Position numbers and translations under genes: made by a program | NCBI GenBank assembly: GCA_015680685.1 | Contig: MNCI01017558.1 | Coordinates: forward strand, 136,876-200,875 | Direction: 5' to 3' | Source of the DNA: Gnetum montanum | Taxonomy: Eukaryota; Streptophyta; Gnetopsida; Gnetales; Gnetaceae | DNA length: 64,000 bases | Part shown: in pieces, positions 1-11,470 of the stretch | Layout of the letters: every line of letters starts with the position of its first letter | Position numbering within the stretch: position 1 is the stretch's first letter | The notes under the pieces: model-generated | Seen by the model: only the letters and a program-made list of their open reading frames with translations | Told to the model about the DNA's origin: nothing | The model's database searches: none

Positions 1-159
1 CAAGAAGACACAGACATAGGAGCCATTCCTACTGATGTTTCTTGGTCGGAACTACCCTTTGACATCATTGATGAAGGGGAAGGTGAATATAAAGTCATAC
101 CCATACACCCAGCCCCACATGTTAAGCTACAAAAGATCAAGAGACAACTCAACAACTAG
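1..159 (+). pseudogene. 3' tail of gag-pro ORF (Tat element)
   Basis: Frame 1 is open from the window edge to a TAG at 157-159 and gives 52 residues, acidic in the middle and basic at the end. A stretch reading E-L-P-F, then E-G-E-G-E-Y and V-I-P resembles the tail of the minus-strand gag-pro fragment at 8608-8808 (E-F-P-F, E-G-Q-G-D-Y, I-V-P). Both tails therefore belong to homologous gag-pro ORFs, placed just before the repeat-rich spacer. No catalytic motif lies in this piece. A good splice donor (AAG then GTGAAT at 83) sits inside it; see the candidate intron. Confidence 0.6.
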
Positions 160-164
160 AGCGA

Positions 165-442
165 ATGATACGAACCGTCTGCAATGACATTAAACTATGA
201 ACTGTCCGAAATGACGTTAAACTACGACACGTCTGGTATGACGTTAAAATTACCAACGAACGTCCGCAATGACATTAAACTAGCCACGGTCAGAAATGGC
301 CGGTTCCATTTAAAACTTCTTAAGAATGTTACTACCTTTAGCCCACTATGGCATGAAATTGGTAATCCTTTCTTTAACAACAGACGCAATAGTCCATCAA
401 GACTTTAAACTGATGTAACAAGCCCGAGATAGCTTTAAACTA
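165..442 (+). repeat. Degenerate ~29-bp tandem array (first copy)
   Basis: About six imperfect units end in TTAAACT and carry GTCCG..ATGAC a few bases before (for example around 192, 221, 248, 281, 409 and 439). Spacing is near 29 bases in the first four, then irregular. The same unit recurs after pol at 4290-4585 and, in reverse, at 8056-8300. Confidence 0.75.
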
Positions 443-789
443 GAAGTTACAAGTTTACAAACTCTCGTCATCTCACACTGAATGTTTTTGCTTACAAGTT
501 ACAAGTTACAATTTAGATTCATGCACGGTTGTTGCCTTCTTTTTCTTAAACTTACATTTAGTTGCACACATATACTCTAGAAAACACAGAAAAACAATAT
601 AAAAAAAAGAGACATGAAAAATGACAAAAACATTTACATGAAACATACAGATAACAATGCAACCATTTTATACCGTAATTACATCAGTCTTTATACATTC
701 CACCAAACTAGTTATCTTATATTCATTTGCACTTTGTAACTCTCTTATTGAAGGAATCTCTCTCATTTCACTCCTGTTTTAATTGGCAG
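443..789 (+). other. AT-rich spacer before pol
   Basis: No ORF of note. The stretch is A-rich around 590-660 and pyrimidine-rich from 745 to 787, ending in a splice-acceptor-like TTGGCAG. It would be the 3' half of the candidate intron. Confidence 0.5.
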
Positions 790-800
790 GAGCGAGTATC

Positions 801-3800
801 ATGGCCAACCACAACATCCTCTCAAAATTGTCTCTCAATGGACCATACGGAGATATAGAAAGAGTAATTCACTCGGAATCTTTGGATCTAAGTCCATCCA
901 CCTATACTGATTTGATAGCCTCCACTCAAGAAACGCCAGACTGGCCTAAAAACGTAGCCAAAACTCTAGACCTAGAAGCTAACGATATCACTGAAGATCC
1001 TCTTATTGAGATCCCCATTACCACAGTTAATGGCGAAGCCAAGACCTTGAAATTAAGTGCCTTACTAGACCCACAACTCGTAGGTGACATCACTCAGGTC
1101 TTAAAAGACAACGTAAAAACATTCGCATGGTCATACATAGACATGCCAAGACTAGACCCTCGGATCATCCAACATAACATTATCCTTGATGAAAAAATCA
1201 AACCAGTAAAACAAAAAGCACGAAAGGTTAGACCCGAAGTCGCATTAGTAGTCCGCGCTGAGATCACAAAGCTTTACCAAGCCGGTTTCATCCGAGCCGT
1301 TAACTATTCCGATTGGGTGTCAAACATTGCTGTGGTCCCCAAGAAGAATGGTAGTATACGCATATGTATTGATTTCCGTGACCTCAACATAGCCACCATA
1401 AAAGATGACTTTCCCCTACCCAATATTGATCAACTTATTGACACAACTGCTGGGCATGCATTATTATCCTTTATGGATGGATTTTCAGGCTACAATCAGA
1501 TAAGAATTAATCCAGAACATTAGCTTAGAACAACTTTTATGACACCTTGGGGAACATTCTGTTACACAATGATGCCATTTGGCCTTAAGAATGCGGGTGC
1601 TACATATCAACGAGCAATGACATATATATTTAGTGACTACATGCTTAGTTTGCTCAGTGATTATGTTGATGATATAGCGGTCAAGTCTAAAACAACTAAA
1701 CAACATGCAAAAGATCTAGATTTAGTGCTTAAACGTTGTCTCAAATATGACCTTAGGCTCAATCCAAAAAAGTGTGTCTTTGGTGTTAAAACATGCAAAA
1801 TGCTTGGTTTCTTAGTTTCTGAAACAGGGATACAGGTAGACCCTGATAAGGTTAAAGCGATAACCAATATGCAATCACCAAGAAGCCTTACCGAACTACG
1901 TGGCCTCCAAGGTAGGCTACAATTCATTAGACGCTTTATCAAAAGGTTGACGGATAAGTTGAGTCCCATGCAACATCTGTTACGAAAGAATGTACATTTC
2001 CAATGGACTCAACAATGCCAAGAAGCATTTGAAAACATAAAACAAGAGTTGGCCCAGCTACCAACTGTTTATCCTCCACAAAGTGACAAACCTTTCTACA
2101 TCTATCTTGCAACTTCTAGTTCGTCCATCGCATCCATGCTTTGTCAAAAACGTCAAGATGGGGCCGAGATCCCTGTATACTATCTAAGCCATGCTTTAAT
2201 AGCCCATGAACAACGATACAACGATGTAGAAAAATCATGCCTTGCCCTTGTCTTCTCTTTGAAGAAATGGCGACATTATCTCTTCCGTAATCAAGTTTAC
2301 ATCATTTGCAAAGATAATGTTCTCCGTGCCATCACTAATAACATCTATGAGTCAAGTAGGTTAGCTAGGTGGAAAGCGATGATTGCAGAATTTGATTTAC
2401 ACTATGTCGCTCAATCTTCCACAAAAGGTCAAGCAATAGCCACGCAATTAACTATCTCACCGACACATGATCAAACAACAATAAACCCCGAATTCCCAGA
2501 TGAAAATGTTAACAGTATAGACACTGTACCTGATAATTATGAGGCAATTCTCTACTTTGATGGGGCCTCAACCTCTCGTGGAGGAAGTGCCGCAGCTATT
2601 TTAATATACCCCTCTGGGGAAATCCAACCTTCTGCTTATCGCTTAAACTTCCCTTGCACCAATAACATAGCAGAATACGAAGGTCTTCTTAGAGGACTTC
2701 AAAAAGCGCTAACTTCGGGAATCTCACGCCTTGTAGTTCGAGGTGATTTGCAATTAGTTATTAATCAAGTCACTGAAGCCTACACATGCAAAGCTCTCCA
2801 TTTGCAACCGTATTGTGATTTGACTAAAAATCTAGTGAGACAACTAGTAGAGGTAGATATACAACACGTCCCTAGAAGTAGGAATACCATTGCTGATGCA
2901 CTTGCCACACTAGCCTTAAACATGATGCCTGAAATGTTTCATGCATTACCCAATTCTATAACCAGTTGTGCCGAACCTATAATCAACACTCTAAATGAAG
3001 CATCTATAGCATCTGTTAGTACAACACACGCAATAAAATGGTATGATGACGTAAAGGAGTATCTTCTAAAAGGTGAACCTCCGCAACACTTGACACATGC
3101 TCAAAAATACGCCATACGAAAACGCTCTCGCCAATACACATTAATAGGTGACACCTTGTGTTGTAAATCATATGAAGGTATTTTGCTAACATGTGTTAGT
3201 AGCACTGATGGTCAAACAATTGTAGAACAAATCCATGAAGGAATTTGTGGAGGACACATAGCACCTAAAGCAATGGCAACAAAGATTAGGTGCTTAGGCT
3301 ATTACTGGCCACACATGGAATATGACTGCACCTCCAAGGTTAGAACATGTGACATCTGCCAAAAGCATAGTAATCTGATACATGTGTCACCTAACGAACT
3401 GCATACCGCACAAATCACATGGCCATTCCAAAAATGGGGTTTAGATTTAATTGGATTGATAACACCATCATCTTCAGCAGGTCATAGCTTCATTATCACT
3501 GCAACTGAATATTTCACAAAATGGGTGGAAGCTATTCCTCTTAGGAAGACCACGTCAAAACATGTTTGCACCTTTATAATGGAAAATATTATAACCCATT
3601 TTGGTGTTCCGATGACCATCGTTACCGATAATGGGCCACAATTCAGCAGTGCAGATACCAAAAGTTTTTGTGCCAGTCTAGGCATTAAACATGCATTTTC
3701 ATCACCTTACTACCCACAGAGTAATGGTCAAGCGAAGGCTACAAATAAAACTGTCATCATGATACTCAAAAAGATGCTGAATCAGAGCAAAAAACGATGG

Positions 3801-4277
3801 CATGAACAACTGGTCTACGCATTGTGGGCTTATAGAACGACACATCGAACATCAACAGGTAAAACTCCATATAGTCTTGTATACGGATCTGAAGCTATTT
3901 TACCTTTAGAATTGCAGGTTCCCTCATTGAGGATAACTCTCTTCAGTCTCCTTGATGAAAGTCAAAACGATGAATTACGCATTGCTGACCTCGCCACAGT
4001 AGAGGAGGAACGTATACGAACTCTCGATCGAATTGAATGGTACCAAGAACAGCAGAGACAAAGGCACAAGCACGATCTCCACAAACGCCCACTTAAAGAA
4101 GGAGATCTAGTCCTTAAGACCACCCGAGAACATCCAAGTAAATTCTCAGCCAACTGGGAAGGGCCTTATTTAATCACCAAGGCATACAACAATGGAGCAT
4201 TCAAACTTGCTAACATGGACGGAAACGAGTTCGCCAATCCTACGAACCACTTGTACTTGAAGAAGTACTACGTCTGA
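801..4277 (+). pseudogene. Tat pol polyprotein, one in-frame stop
   Basis: The polyprotein copies element RNA into DNA and integrates it. One frame runs from an ATG at 801 (open back to 783) to TGA at 4275-4277, broken by TAG at 1521-1523. Domains: reverse transcriptase from about 1190 with the YVDD catalytic motif at 1662-1673; classical RNase H about 2090-2440; archaeal-type RNase H about 2540-2920 with its acidic residues visible (FDGAS, AEYEG, RGDLQ, ADALA); integrase zinc finger (H-H, then CDIC) about 3230-3365; integrase core about 3430-3770; GPY/F-like end about 4140-4260. The third integrase acidic residue, in the NGQAE-type motif, is lysine here (AAG at 3735-3737). The TAG lies where a coding triplet such as CAG is expected, so a single C-to-T change explains it. 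Otherwise the frame is well kept, so the element is younger than the others here. Confidence 0.88.
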
Positions 4278-4284
4278 CAAACTT

Positions 4285-4585
4285 GAGGTACGTTACAGTC
4301 CTAGATCATGACTTAAAACTGATACCACAGAACAGTCCTGGATCATGACTTAAAATTGATACCACAGAGTTCTGTCCGGTATGACACTAAACTCCTACAT
4401 CCGTCCGCCATGACATAAAACTAGCATCCAGAGTCCACTAAGACTATAAACTAGTTTGCCTCTTCATAGTCCGCCATGACTATAAACTAGCAATGCACCG
4501 TCTGCTACGACGCTAAACTGGCACCGTCCAAGGGGTTATGATGTGAAACTAATCCACAACAGTCGGCTAAGACTATAAACTAGCG
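4285..4585 (+). repeat. Degenerate tandem array (second copy, after pol)
   Basis: About nine units follow the pol stop. The first two are nearly identical (ATCATGACTTAAAACTGATA-type, about 38 bases apart). Later ones read GTCCGCCATGACATAAAACT, GTCCGCCATGACTATAAACT and similar. The shared core is GTCCG..ATGAC..TAAACT, the same as the array before pol. Confidence 0.75.
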
Positions 4586-4589
4586 ACCT

Positions 4590-5930
4590 CATTGATGACC
4601 AGGCAAAAATTTGAAAAGATCTGTTGCTGTAGTTGGTTGTTCCTATTCCACAGAGACTTTTTGCATGATTGATCCCATGGCGCCTGGTGAAACGGATGCT
4701 GTTCATGATTCTGTCTGCTTTAAAAGTTGCACGTGGTGACTCCATCTCCTTGTTTAAAGTGTTTAGCTGATTGTTTCATTTGTGGTTTTCTTGTCTTCTT
4801 GGAGTTGTGTTTGCAGGATGACACTTCTGAGGCATTCGTGCATAGATGCACTTCATCATGACAACAAGGTATCACATTTTTCCTGATGCACGCGACTGGT
4901 TTAATCAATCCATTCATAAGTACATTCTCGACTCCTGATACATTTCCTATTCCCCGTCATGACTCCCTTATCCTATTCAATTACACCCCCCTTGATACAT
5001 TCCACTCATCTCAAAACTCTTGGTACACTGTTGCACACTATAGCTCTCTAAGCAGTTGCGATGCAAAACACAATACAGAATACATGATGCAAAATGCAAG
5101 TGCTCAAACACGAGCACATCACAAAAAGTAAGCTCTTGAAAAACAGTTACACTTGTGTCTCAACGAGACCATGTTGCACATCACTGCGTGGCTTTGGCTG
5201 TTTACAACGGGCCTCGCAAATACTCTATAAGAGTCCCGTTTCTCCAAAGAACGCACCTGCTATCTCTTGGTTCCGAGTCTGCCAAAAAAATAAAAAAATA
5301 AAAAAACCGGCTGTTGACAAGGACCAAATGACATAACTTGTGCATAAGAGAGCATTCCCCCCCTCACAAATCCTAGTAGCAATCATCGCCCTTAACCTAC
5401 TAGCCTCCCTGGTTACAACCGATTCCCTTGCATCTTGAACTGCATCCCTCAATCCCATGTACTTTTGAAAATGGTGCGATAATATCCAGCCAAAGGCTAA
5501 TGGTTAATGTTTGATGTTTTGTTTGCTCATGGTGTTTTGTACGTCTTTGTCGACGCCTCTCGAGTGAATTCCTCCAGACGTCAACAAAGAGGGGCCAATG
5601 AAACACCATTAATTTCAGCATGGTGCTTTGAATGGACAATGATTCAAGACTTTTCAAACATCTAGAAAAGAGTTCTTTTCAAGCATCTCAAGCTTGGATT
5701 ATACAAATGCAGAGGCCATCGGACTCAGGCAAAGGAGCTCAAATACAGGCACAGACATAGAAAAAACACAAAAAAAATGGTGAACGTAAGGAACATGTTT
5801 GGTACAATTCTCACAGCCAATCTACTGGCCCTTCCGCAGCTCAGAATCCTGAATTTAAGGCACAACATGCTTGCTGGCTCACTGTCTCATACACTATTTT
5901 CGCAATACACATCAACAGTCTGGGTGTTGT
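4590..5930 (+). other. Non-coding 3' region of the Tat element
   Basis: No convincing gene. It holds an A/T-simple patch at 5280-5310 and a purine-rich run at 5755-5777 that could be a polypurine tract, but I cannot show an LTR start. Short ORFs here have no recognisable motifs. Confidence 0.4.
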
Positions 5931-7030
5931 TTCAGCTGCCGCCGTTAACCATTCTGTTGCTGCCATCGTTGCTTTTGCGCAGCCGCTGCTGCATCGCCGT
6001 CTTCCACCCAGCCGCGTGACAGTCCCTTCTCCTGCCACGTCCCTGCCATGCTGCTGTCTCTGCTACGTCTCCACATTGCTGATTCTGCAACGTTGCTCTT
6101 CCTTCTGCGCTGCCCCATGTTGCCATCTCCTGCGCTTGCCACTTCGCGTCCGTTGGATGCCTGCCGCGTCTGATTCGCCACCATTGACAATTCTGTTGCT
6201 GCCACCGCCGCTTTTCTTTCTGTGCAGCAACCACTGCCCACCACGTCGTTGTTTTCTCTCCACCATCCGCTGCTTCCTTTTTCTTTCCCTGCTGCGCCAC
6301 GTCACCGCTGCCTGCCGTGTTGTCATTTCTCTGCTACACCTGCCCTCGCTTGCAGCACCCACCGCGTAGATCACTGCTCCTACACTACTACACGCGTTCG
6401 CTGTTTCTCTCCTACTACGCCGCCCCCAGAAGCAGCGCCGTTGACTCCTGCCGCGTCTGACACACCTCCTCCGCTGACCGTCGCCGAAGCCTGCCGTCGT
6501 GCCTGCCGATGCTCCGTCATCCCAGCTGTTGCCGTTCGCTGCCCGCCACCGCGGATTTCTGGCTTCCGTCGCTGTCTGTTTTTCTTCGCGTTGTTGTTTT
6601 TCCAGCCAAGCCACACCATTATTTTGCACAGCTGCTGCCGTGCCTGGCAATCCCTCCATCTGCCGCGTCGCACTCCCTCCTGTCTACCGAGCCTGCCACC
6701 ATGTGATGTCTCCTCTGCCCTCCCGACGCTGCTGTCTTCTCCTGTGCTACCTTGCCACGTCTGATTCGCTGCCGGCCCTAACGCCATTGCTTCTGGGCCC
6801 CATTGCGCCGCCCTCGCCAACCGCGCCGCCCTCGCCAACCACGTGCGTCCACTGTTCCCTGCTGACGCCGCATTTCTGTTTCGCCTCTTTTCCCTCTGCT
6901 GGCTCCCCAGCCGCTGTTTTCTATCCACCGCGTTGCCGATTTTTGCCGTCGCTCCTCCTGTGCACGTCATTATTTTTTTCCACTGCCGTTGCCATGTTGC
7001 CCTGGGCCGTTCCAGATCATCAAAAGAGTT
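5930..7030. repeat. GC-rich, pyrimidine-biased degenerate repeat block
   Basis: The plus strand is rich in CTG, GCC and CTT with few stop codons, so overlapping ORFs open in all frames on both strands. A phrase like TGCCGCGTCTGATTCGCC recurs near 6160, 6440 and 6755, and ATTCTGTTGCTGCCA recurs near 5950 and 6188, indicating a decayed long-unit tandem repeat of roughly 240-300 bases. Base composition is very unlike both flanks. Probably part of an LTR or untranslated region of a Tat element; not a gene. Confidence 0.55.
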
Positions 7031-8050
7031 GAAAATGAGGAGTTTTGCCTTGTGCTTTAGCCTGCTTTTGCTGCGCTGCCAAAACTGAATTTCTTGTTTG
7101 AGTCGCCACCAACAAGCCATGGAAGTCTACTTGAGGACGGGAGTCGCTAATTTGGACAGCCCACAGCTCATAGGAAGTTTCTAAAAAATAATATAATTTT
7201 TCAAAGGGAGCCGCCGCTGGACCTAATCTCTTCAAATTTTCAAAAATTATGTCGTTGAAGGGCTTGTTTTTTTCTAAAGTATTTGAATTTTTATGGGCTC
7301 AAATGCCCCACAAGTTGTAAACTTGGTCAAAAAATGTGCAATTGGCGACACACATCCAACTACCCAGCATAGGTGCATTGAACCTAGTCTAAGCTAACCC
7401 TAACCCAAAAACCCTAGCCCAAACCTACAAATACTCTACCAATTTACAAAAACAGATAAGCAACAAAAACAAGAAGGAGGAGGAGGCAAGAGAAAACAAG
7501 AAAAACACAAGCAAGAAGGAGAAGAAGATTGGAAGAGGCAAAGATTGGAGAAGTTGGCAATTCCGAAGGAGGACAGAACTTGCAATCCTTGGGCGCTCGG
7601 CATATCCGATTTTTCGGCTTTCAAGTTCTTCTCATATCGTCGCATCACATCCTTCTGGGGCTAGGCGTTTGACTTGACATTCACACTTGTGCAACTACGC
7701 TTTGACCGGTGCACATTTTTCAAAAACAATACAATACAGTTTCATTATTGCCTCGCATTATTTACTTCAGTTTATGTTCTGTTTACAATATAAACTTTGC
7801 TTACGCTTTATTAATAACTCAGTACACTTTATTTACACTTCGTATCGTTGTTTACATTCCGTCTACATACCGTTTACGATAACCCCAACACTAGCCGTAG
7901 CTTACGCTCGGGGAAGTCCTTGGTTGATTTGCGTGCAAACCATCCAAGGCACTCTGCCTTCATTCCCTTTTCCAGCTTGCCCTCAAGCGAAGGCAGGGTC
8001 CGCTGTGGCTGCCCAACGATCTCTCGATGTCTATTTCCCTTCCAGCCTTA
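7030..8050. other. LTR-like or untranslated region, unresolved
   Basis: Contains GAGTCGCCACCAAC at about 7098, an A/C-rich stretch with CCCTAACCC and CCCTAGCCC near 7390-7420, and an AAG/GGAGGA purine-rich stretch at 7465-7560. I see no protein-coding support on either strand. It lies between the 3' side of the plus-strand Tat element and the 3' side of the minus-strand one, so LTRs of either may be here. Confidence 0.35.
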
Positions 8051-8055
8051 CACCG

Positions 8056-8300
8056 ACGATTTAAGTCAGTACACAACAATCGCTAGTTTAAGGTCATATC
8101 AGGTTGCAATGATAGTTTAAGGCCATTTTGGGCTACGTGTTGCTAGTTCAAGGCCATGGAGGGTCGTGTATACTACTAGTTTAAGGCCATTTCGGGCCGT
8201 GCATTGCCAGTTCATGGCAATGGTAAGTTGTAGGGATAGAATCTAAAGTGATAGTTTTAGGTCATTCCAGGCTACAACAGTAGTTTAAGGACATTTTGAG
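8056..8300 (-). repeat. Degenerate tandem array of the second Tat element
   Basis: About seven units read AGTTTAAGGCCATTTCGGGC or close variants on the plus strand (near 8080, 8115, 8146, 8178, 8208, 8255, 8281). Their reverse complement, GCCCGAAATGGCCTTAAACT, is the same core as the arrays at 165-442 and 4285-4585. The array lies on the 3' side of the minus-strand gag-pro remnant, as in the plus-strand element. Confidence 0.75.
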
Positions 8301-8607
8301 CTTAGTATGTTACTATCTACTTTTTTTGTAATTTTAGTTTTTATGATTTTTATGTGTTTTAATGTTTTTTATGCATGAAAGCAAATGCGTCAAATCAACA
8401 ATGGCAGGAATGTAAACTAAGCTATCGAATGCATAAGCGATGCAAATGGTAAGTTGAATAATTAAATTGAATGCAAATAATATGCTACAATGCTAATGGG
8501 ATGTAAATGGGAAGTAAGATGTAGGGTGTAGGGAATGGAATAGTGGGCAAGTTCCTAGCGTGCTTTCGGACTAAGGGGGTACCTTAGTCGCGTAGTTGCT
8601 TCCCCAT
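8300..8607. other. AT-rich spacer
   Basis: No gene seen. The stretch separates the tandem array from the gag-pro tail and is dominated by ATGTTTTTATG-like and AATGCAAAT-like sequence. Confidence 0.4.
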
Positions 8608-11470
8608 CTAGTGTGGATTAGGGGGCACACAGTGCCTAAAGGGCACTATTTGGTAGTCTCCTTGACCCTCGCTTGCTACATTGAAGGGAAATTCTGCCCA
8701 CAAGGCATCCTTTGGAAGGTTAGTGGCTTCTACCACCTCTTTAGGTGGGTCAACCTCATGTGTTTTGTTCTCATCCTTTGCTATGGACGCATCATCAGGA
8801 AATTCCACCTCTGACCCTTACTCCATGTCTATGTTGTTGATGGCTAGAGGGGCTATGTTATCATCATGGATGATAAGTTCATCACCTTCATATGAAAGGT
8901 GGATTTCCTGATGAATTAGAGAGGAGATGATTCATAGGTGGACTAGCTAAGGCCTATCTAATATCAGGTTAAATCTTAGCATCTCCTCTATTATGATGAA
9001 TTTTGAAGTGGTGGGGAATTGCTCCCCTGCTACGAAGGCTATGGTTACCATGCCCCTGATAGTGATGTGTGACCCGTTGAAGGATTTTAGGCACATGATT
9101 TTTGTTAGCTTGATTTGGTTTGTGAGGCCTAACTTATCGACGACAGTGTATGGGATAAGATTTTTTGTTGCCCTGTCATCAACGTGCACCCTCCAAATCT
9201 TGCATTTCCTGACACGTATGGTGATAAACATGGGGGCTGTTATGACCTCTCCCTTCTCAAGTTTGACCTTAATTACCTCATCACAAAATGCAAGGGGTGT
9301 GGAGCATGGATGAAATTCTCATCTGCTAGGATGTCCTTTATGATAGGAATGGGGATCAACATCAGCACTAACACTTCATGGTGGGCATATGAGGTCATAA
9401 TTAGGTCATAGAGGCTCAACGTTGTGTTCTTCTACTTTAGTACCTGCTTAACTTGGGCTAATGCATTTACGAAGTCTTTGTCATCAGTTGTATTCTTAAT
9501 GGCTTTGTCTTCTTCCATATGCCATAAGAGGAAAATTTTGCAAGGCTGTGACTTGGAGTTTATTGGCTTGGCCTATGCAGGGGCCTCAGTGCTTAGTTGC
9601 AAGTTACTAGTGGTGGCCTCCTCAATTGTTTTGGCCATGGGGATTTTAGATAGAGGGATTGGTTTTGGCAGACTGAGAGCTCTTTACTCTTGATGTTGCT
9701 TGATCATCCTATTTACTAGATGCTCATTGGGCCTCCCAGGTTGCCACCTAGGGGGTCTTTTACTATTGCTAGTAGGATTAGCCTTTGGATGAAAAGGGAC
9801 CGATGCGTTGCCCACTACCAAACTCTGGGTAGAAGAGGAGTCAGCATGTTGTGGCACCCTAATGATGAAGGGTAGCTAGGTGGTTGTCATTAATGCAACA
9901 TGGGATGGAGCCCTAACCACGAAGGGTGTTGTAGGTGCTTGGGGTGGCACTTTGATAAAAAAAGAAGGCCTTGAATCCCTGTGCTACCAAAGGGAACATA
10001 GACCATGAATGGCTATTGCATCGATTCTGGGTTATCATCAATGTTAATAGCGTTGATGACATAGCCTGCATCACCTGCATTCAGAGGGTTCTTATACACC
10101 CCCATAGATTGGTTCAGATGCTTAACTGGGTTAGTAGCATCAAGGACCAACTCACCTCTATTAATCATTTTTTGGAGGCCATCCTATAGGGCTATGCAAA
10201 AGTTGGTGTTGTGATCAGGCAATTGATGGTAGTGGCAGAAACGATCCACCTAAAGTTTTTTGGAACCGATGGCTCATTTGGGGGTATCAACACAAGGTTC
10301 CTTAGGAGCTCGCAATATCTATTATATCTTTTACGAGCATCTTTGAACATCTACTTGTATTGGATACATCCAATCTTTAGCAGTTGGTCCAATAGTTTTG
10401 AAGGTTTTAATGGCAATGGGATATACTTTGAGCGATCCTTACGCTCAAAGTTGGATCTTGGAGTGGCTTGCGTTGTGGCCATTAATGATGTAGGTTGGTT
10501 AGTTGCCACATTGCTAGGACTAGTGGCTTTGTTGTTGGCTGAGGCCTTAGGTGGCTTAGTTGTTCGCCTCAAGTTACGTGTTTTGGCCTCTTTGGTCACT
10601 ATTGTCATGGTTGCACTTTGCTTCCCTTTGTCCTTGTCCTTTTTGGCATGTAGGTTTTTATAGGCCATGTAGGTTGGGTCCTTATTGGCTTCGGTTGCAT
10701 CTTGTATGCTTTTAGTTTAAGCAAAGGCTTGGCTTAGAGACTACAGGGCTAAGTAGTATAGTTTCAACTTGATGAAGTCATTAACTACACCCTTAAAGAT
10801 GATTAAGAGGTGCATCTTGACTATTGGCTCTCAAATTTTGTTTAGTGAGGTGCTCTAGCATTGGATAATTTTTTGCATGGGCTTTAGATATCCTTACTTA
10901 ATCTACATCAGTTGGTATAGGGTAGCTTCAGGCTTCAAATTGTACTTGAAGCACATGACAAACTAGCTCAGAAGATCCTCCAAAGAGGAGATAGAGCATG
11001 GTGCTAGTGAGTGACATGACAAAGACACATATGATGACATGTGGTCATGCTTGCAATAGTAGGCACTCAGACCTAAACATCACCAAGTGTGCATTGGGGT
11101 ACCCTTCACTGTTGTACTTGGTGAAGTGGGGAAGTGGGATCTTAGTTGGCAAAGTCAGTGGTGGTATAAAAAAACTTGTGGGGTTATCCTAGTAGAAGTC
11201 CACTACTTGAACTATTTCAGAGGAGGAAGCCTTAAGCCACTTAACCTATTCTATCAAGGTTTGGATTAGTTGGAATGCTTGATCCAAGCTTTGGGATGCT
11301 ACAGCAAGCTACACTAGTTGTGCTACCTGTTGTGCAAATTATGTGGTCCACAACCTAGTTGCAGGTTGCAGGACCACGCGAGGTGCTTACTGTGTTGGTT
11401 ATGCTACGGGCCCAGTCACTAGGGCAAGTCATGCATGCATGGGTTGAACCCCATAAGGTGCCTACTGAGG
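8608..11470 (-). pseudogene. Tat-like gag-pro remnant
   Basis: Reads right to left. A gag core near 11060-11200 keeps a P-L-P-H-F-T-K-Y-like segment typical of plant Ty3 gag. At 10351-10668 a lysine/threonine-rich gag segment is open for 105 codons. At about 10190-10250 a C-H-Y-H...D-H-N-T...C pattern matches the zinc-binding stretch of Tat gag. The aspartic protease is at 8947-9231: the usual D-[NS]-G active site reads D-D-R-A, so it is dead, and the flap-side ending I-L-D-R-P is still visible. The ORF tail is at 8608-8808. Several stops and frame changes interrupt it. No pol follows; only the tandem array at 8056-8300 does, so pol is deleted or elsewhere. Confidence 0.72.

Larger units (their letters stand above)
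83..789 (+). other. Candidate intron between gag-pro and pol
   Basis: A donor-like AAG/GTGAAT at 80-88 and a strong acceptor-like stretch ending TTGGCAG at 789, preceded by a pyrimidine-rich run from about 745, frame a 707-base segment. Removing it joins gag-pro codon base 1 (position 82) to pol codon bases 2-3 (790-791), so frame 1 runs into the pol frame without a shift. Ogre-type Tat elements are known to splice an intron between gag-pro and pol, which makes this plausible. It is inference only: no transcript is available, and the protein after the donor is partly conserved in the second element. Confidence 0.35.
1..4590 (+). mobile_element. Tat-type Ty3 retrotransposon, 5' part outside window
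   Basis: The element reads on the plus strand: the 3' tail of a gag-pro ORF (1-159), a repeat-rich spacer, a pol reading frame (801-4277) and a second repeat array (to about 4585). Domain order in pol is reverse transcriptase, RNase H, a second RNase H of archaeal type, integrase. A second RNase H after the first is the hallmark of the Tat lineage (Ogre, Retand and relatives), so the clade call rests on established family knowledge plus what is visible here. The 5' LTR and most of gag are off the left edge. I could not find the 3' LTR limits; it may lie somewhere in 4600-8050. The element is dead: pol carries an in-frame stop and an altered integrase catalytic residue. Confidence 0.85.

Noticed and set aside
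165-442. CRISPR-like array
   Set aside because: Units are degenerate, spacing irregular, no constant repeat or unique spacers, and the DNA is a plant retroelement.
5932-7120. Many long overlapping ORFs on both strands
   Set aside because: They arise from stop-poor GC-rich repeats; no domain, no codon preference, all frames open alike.
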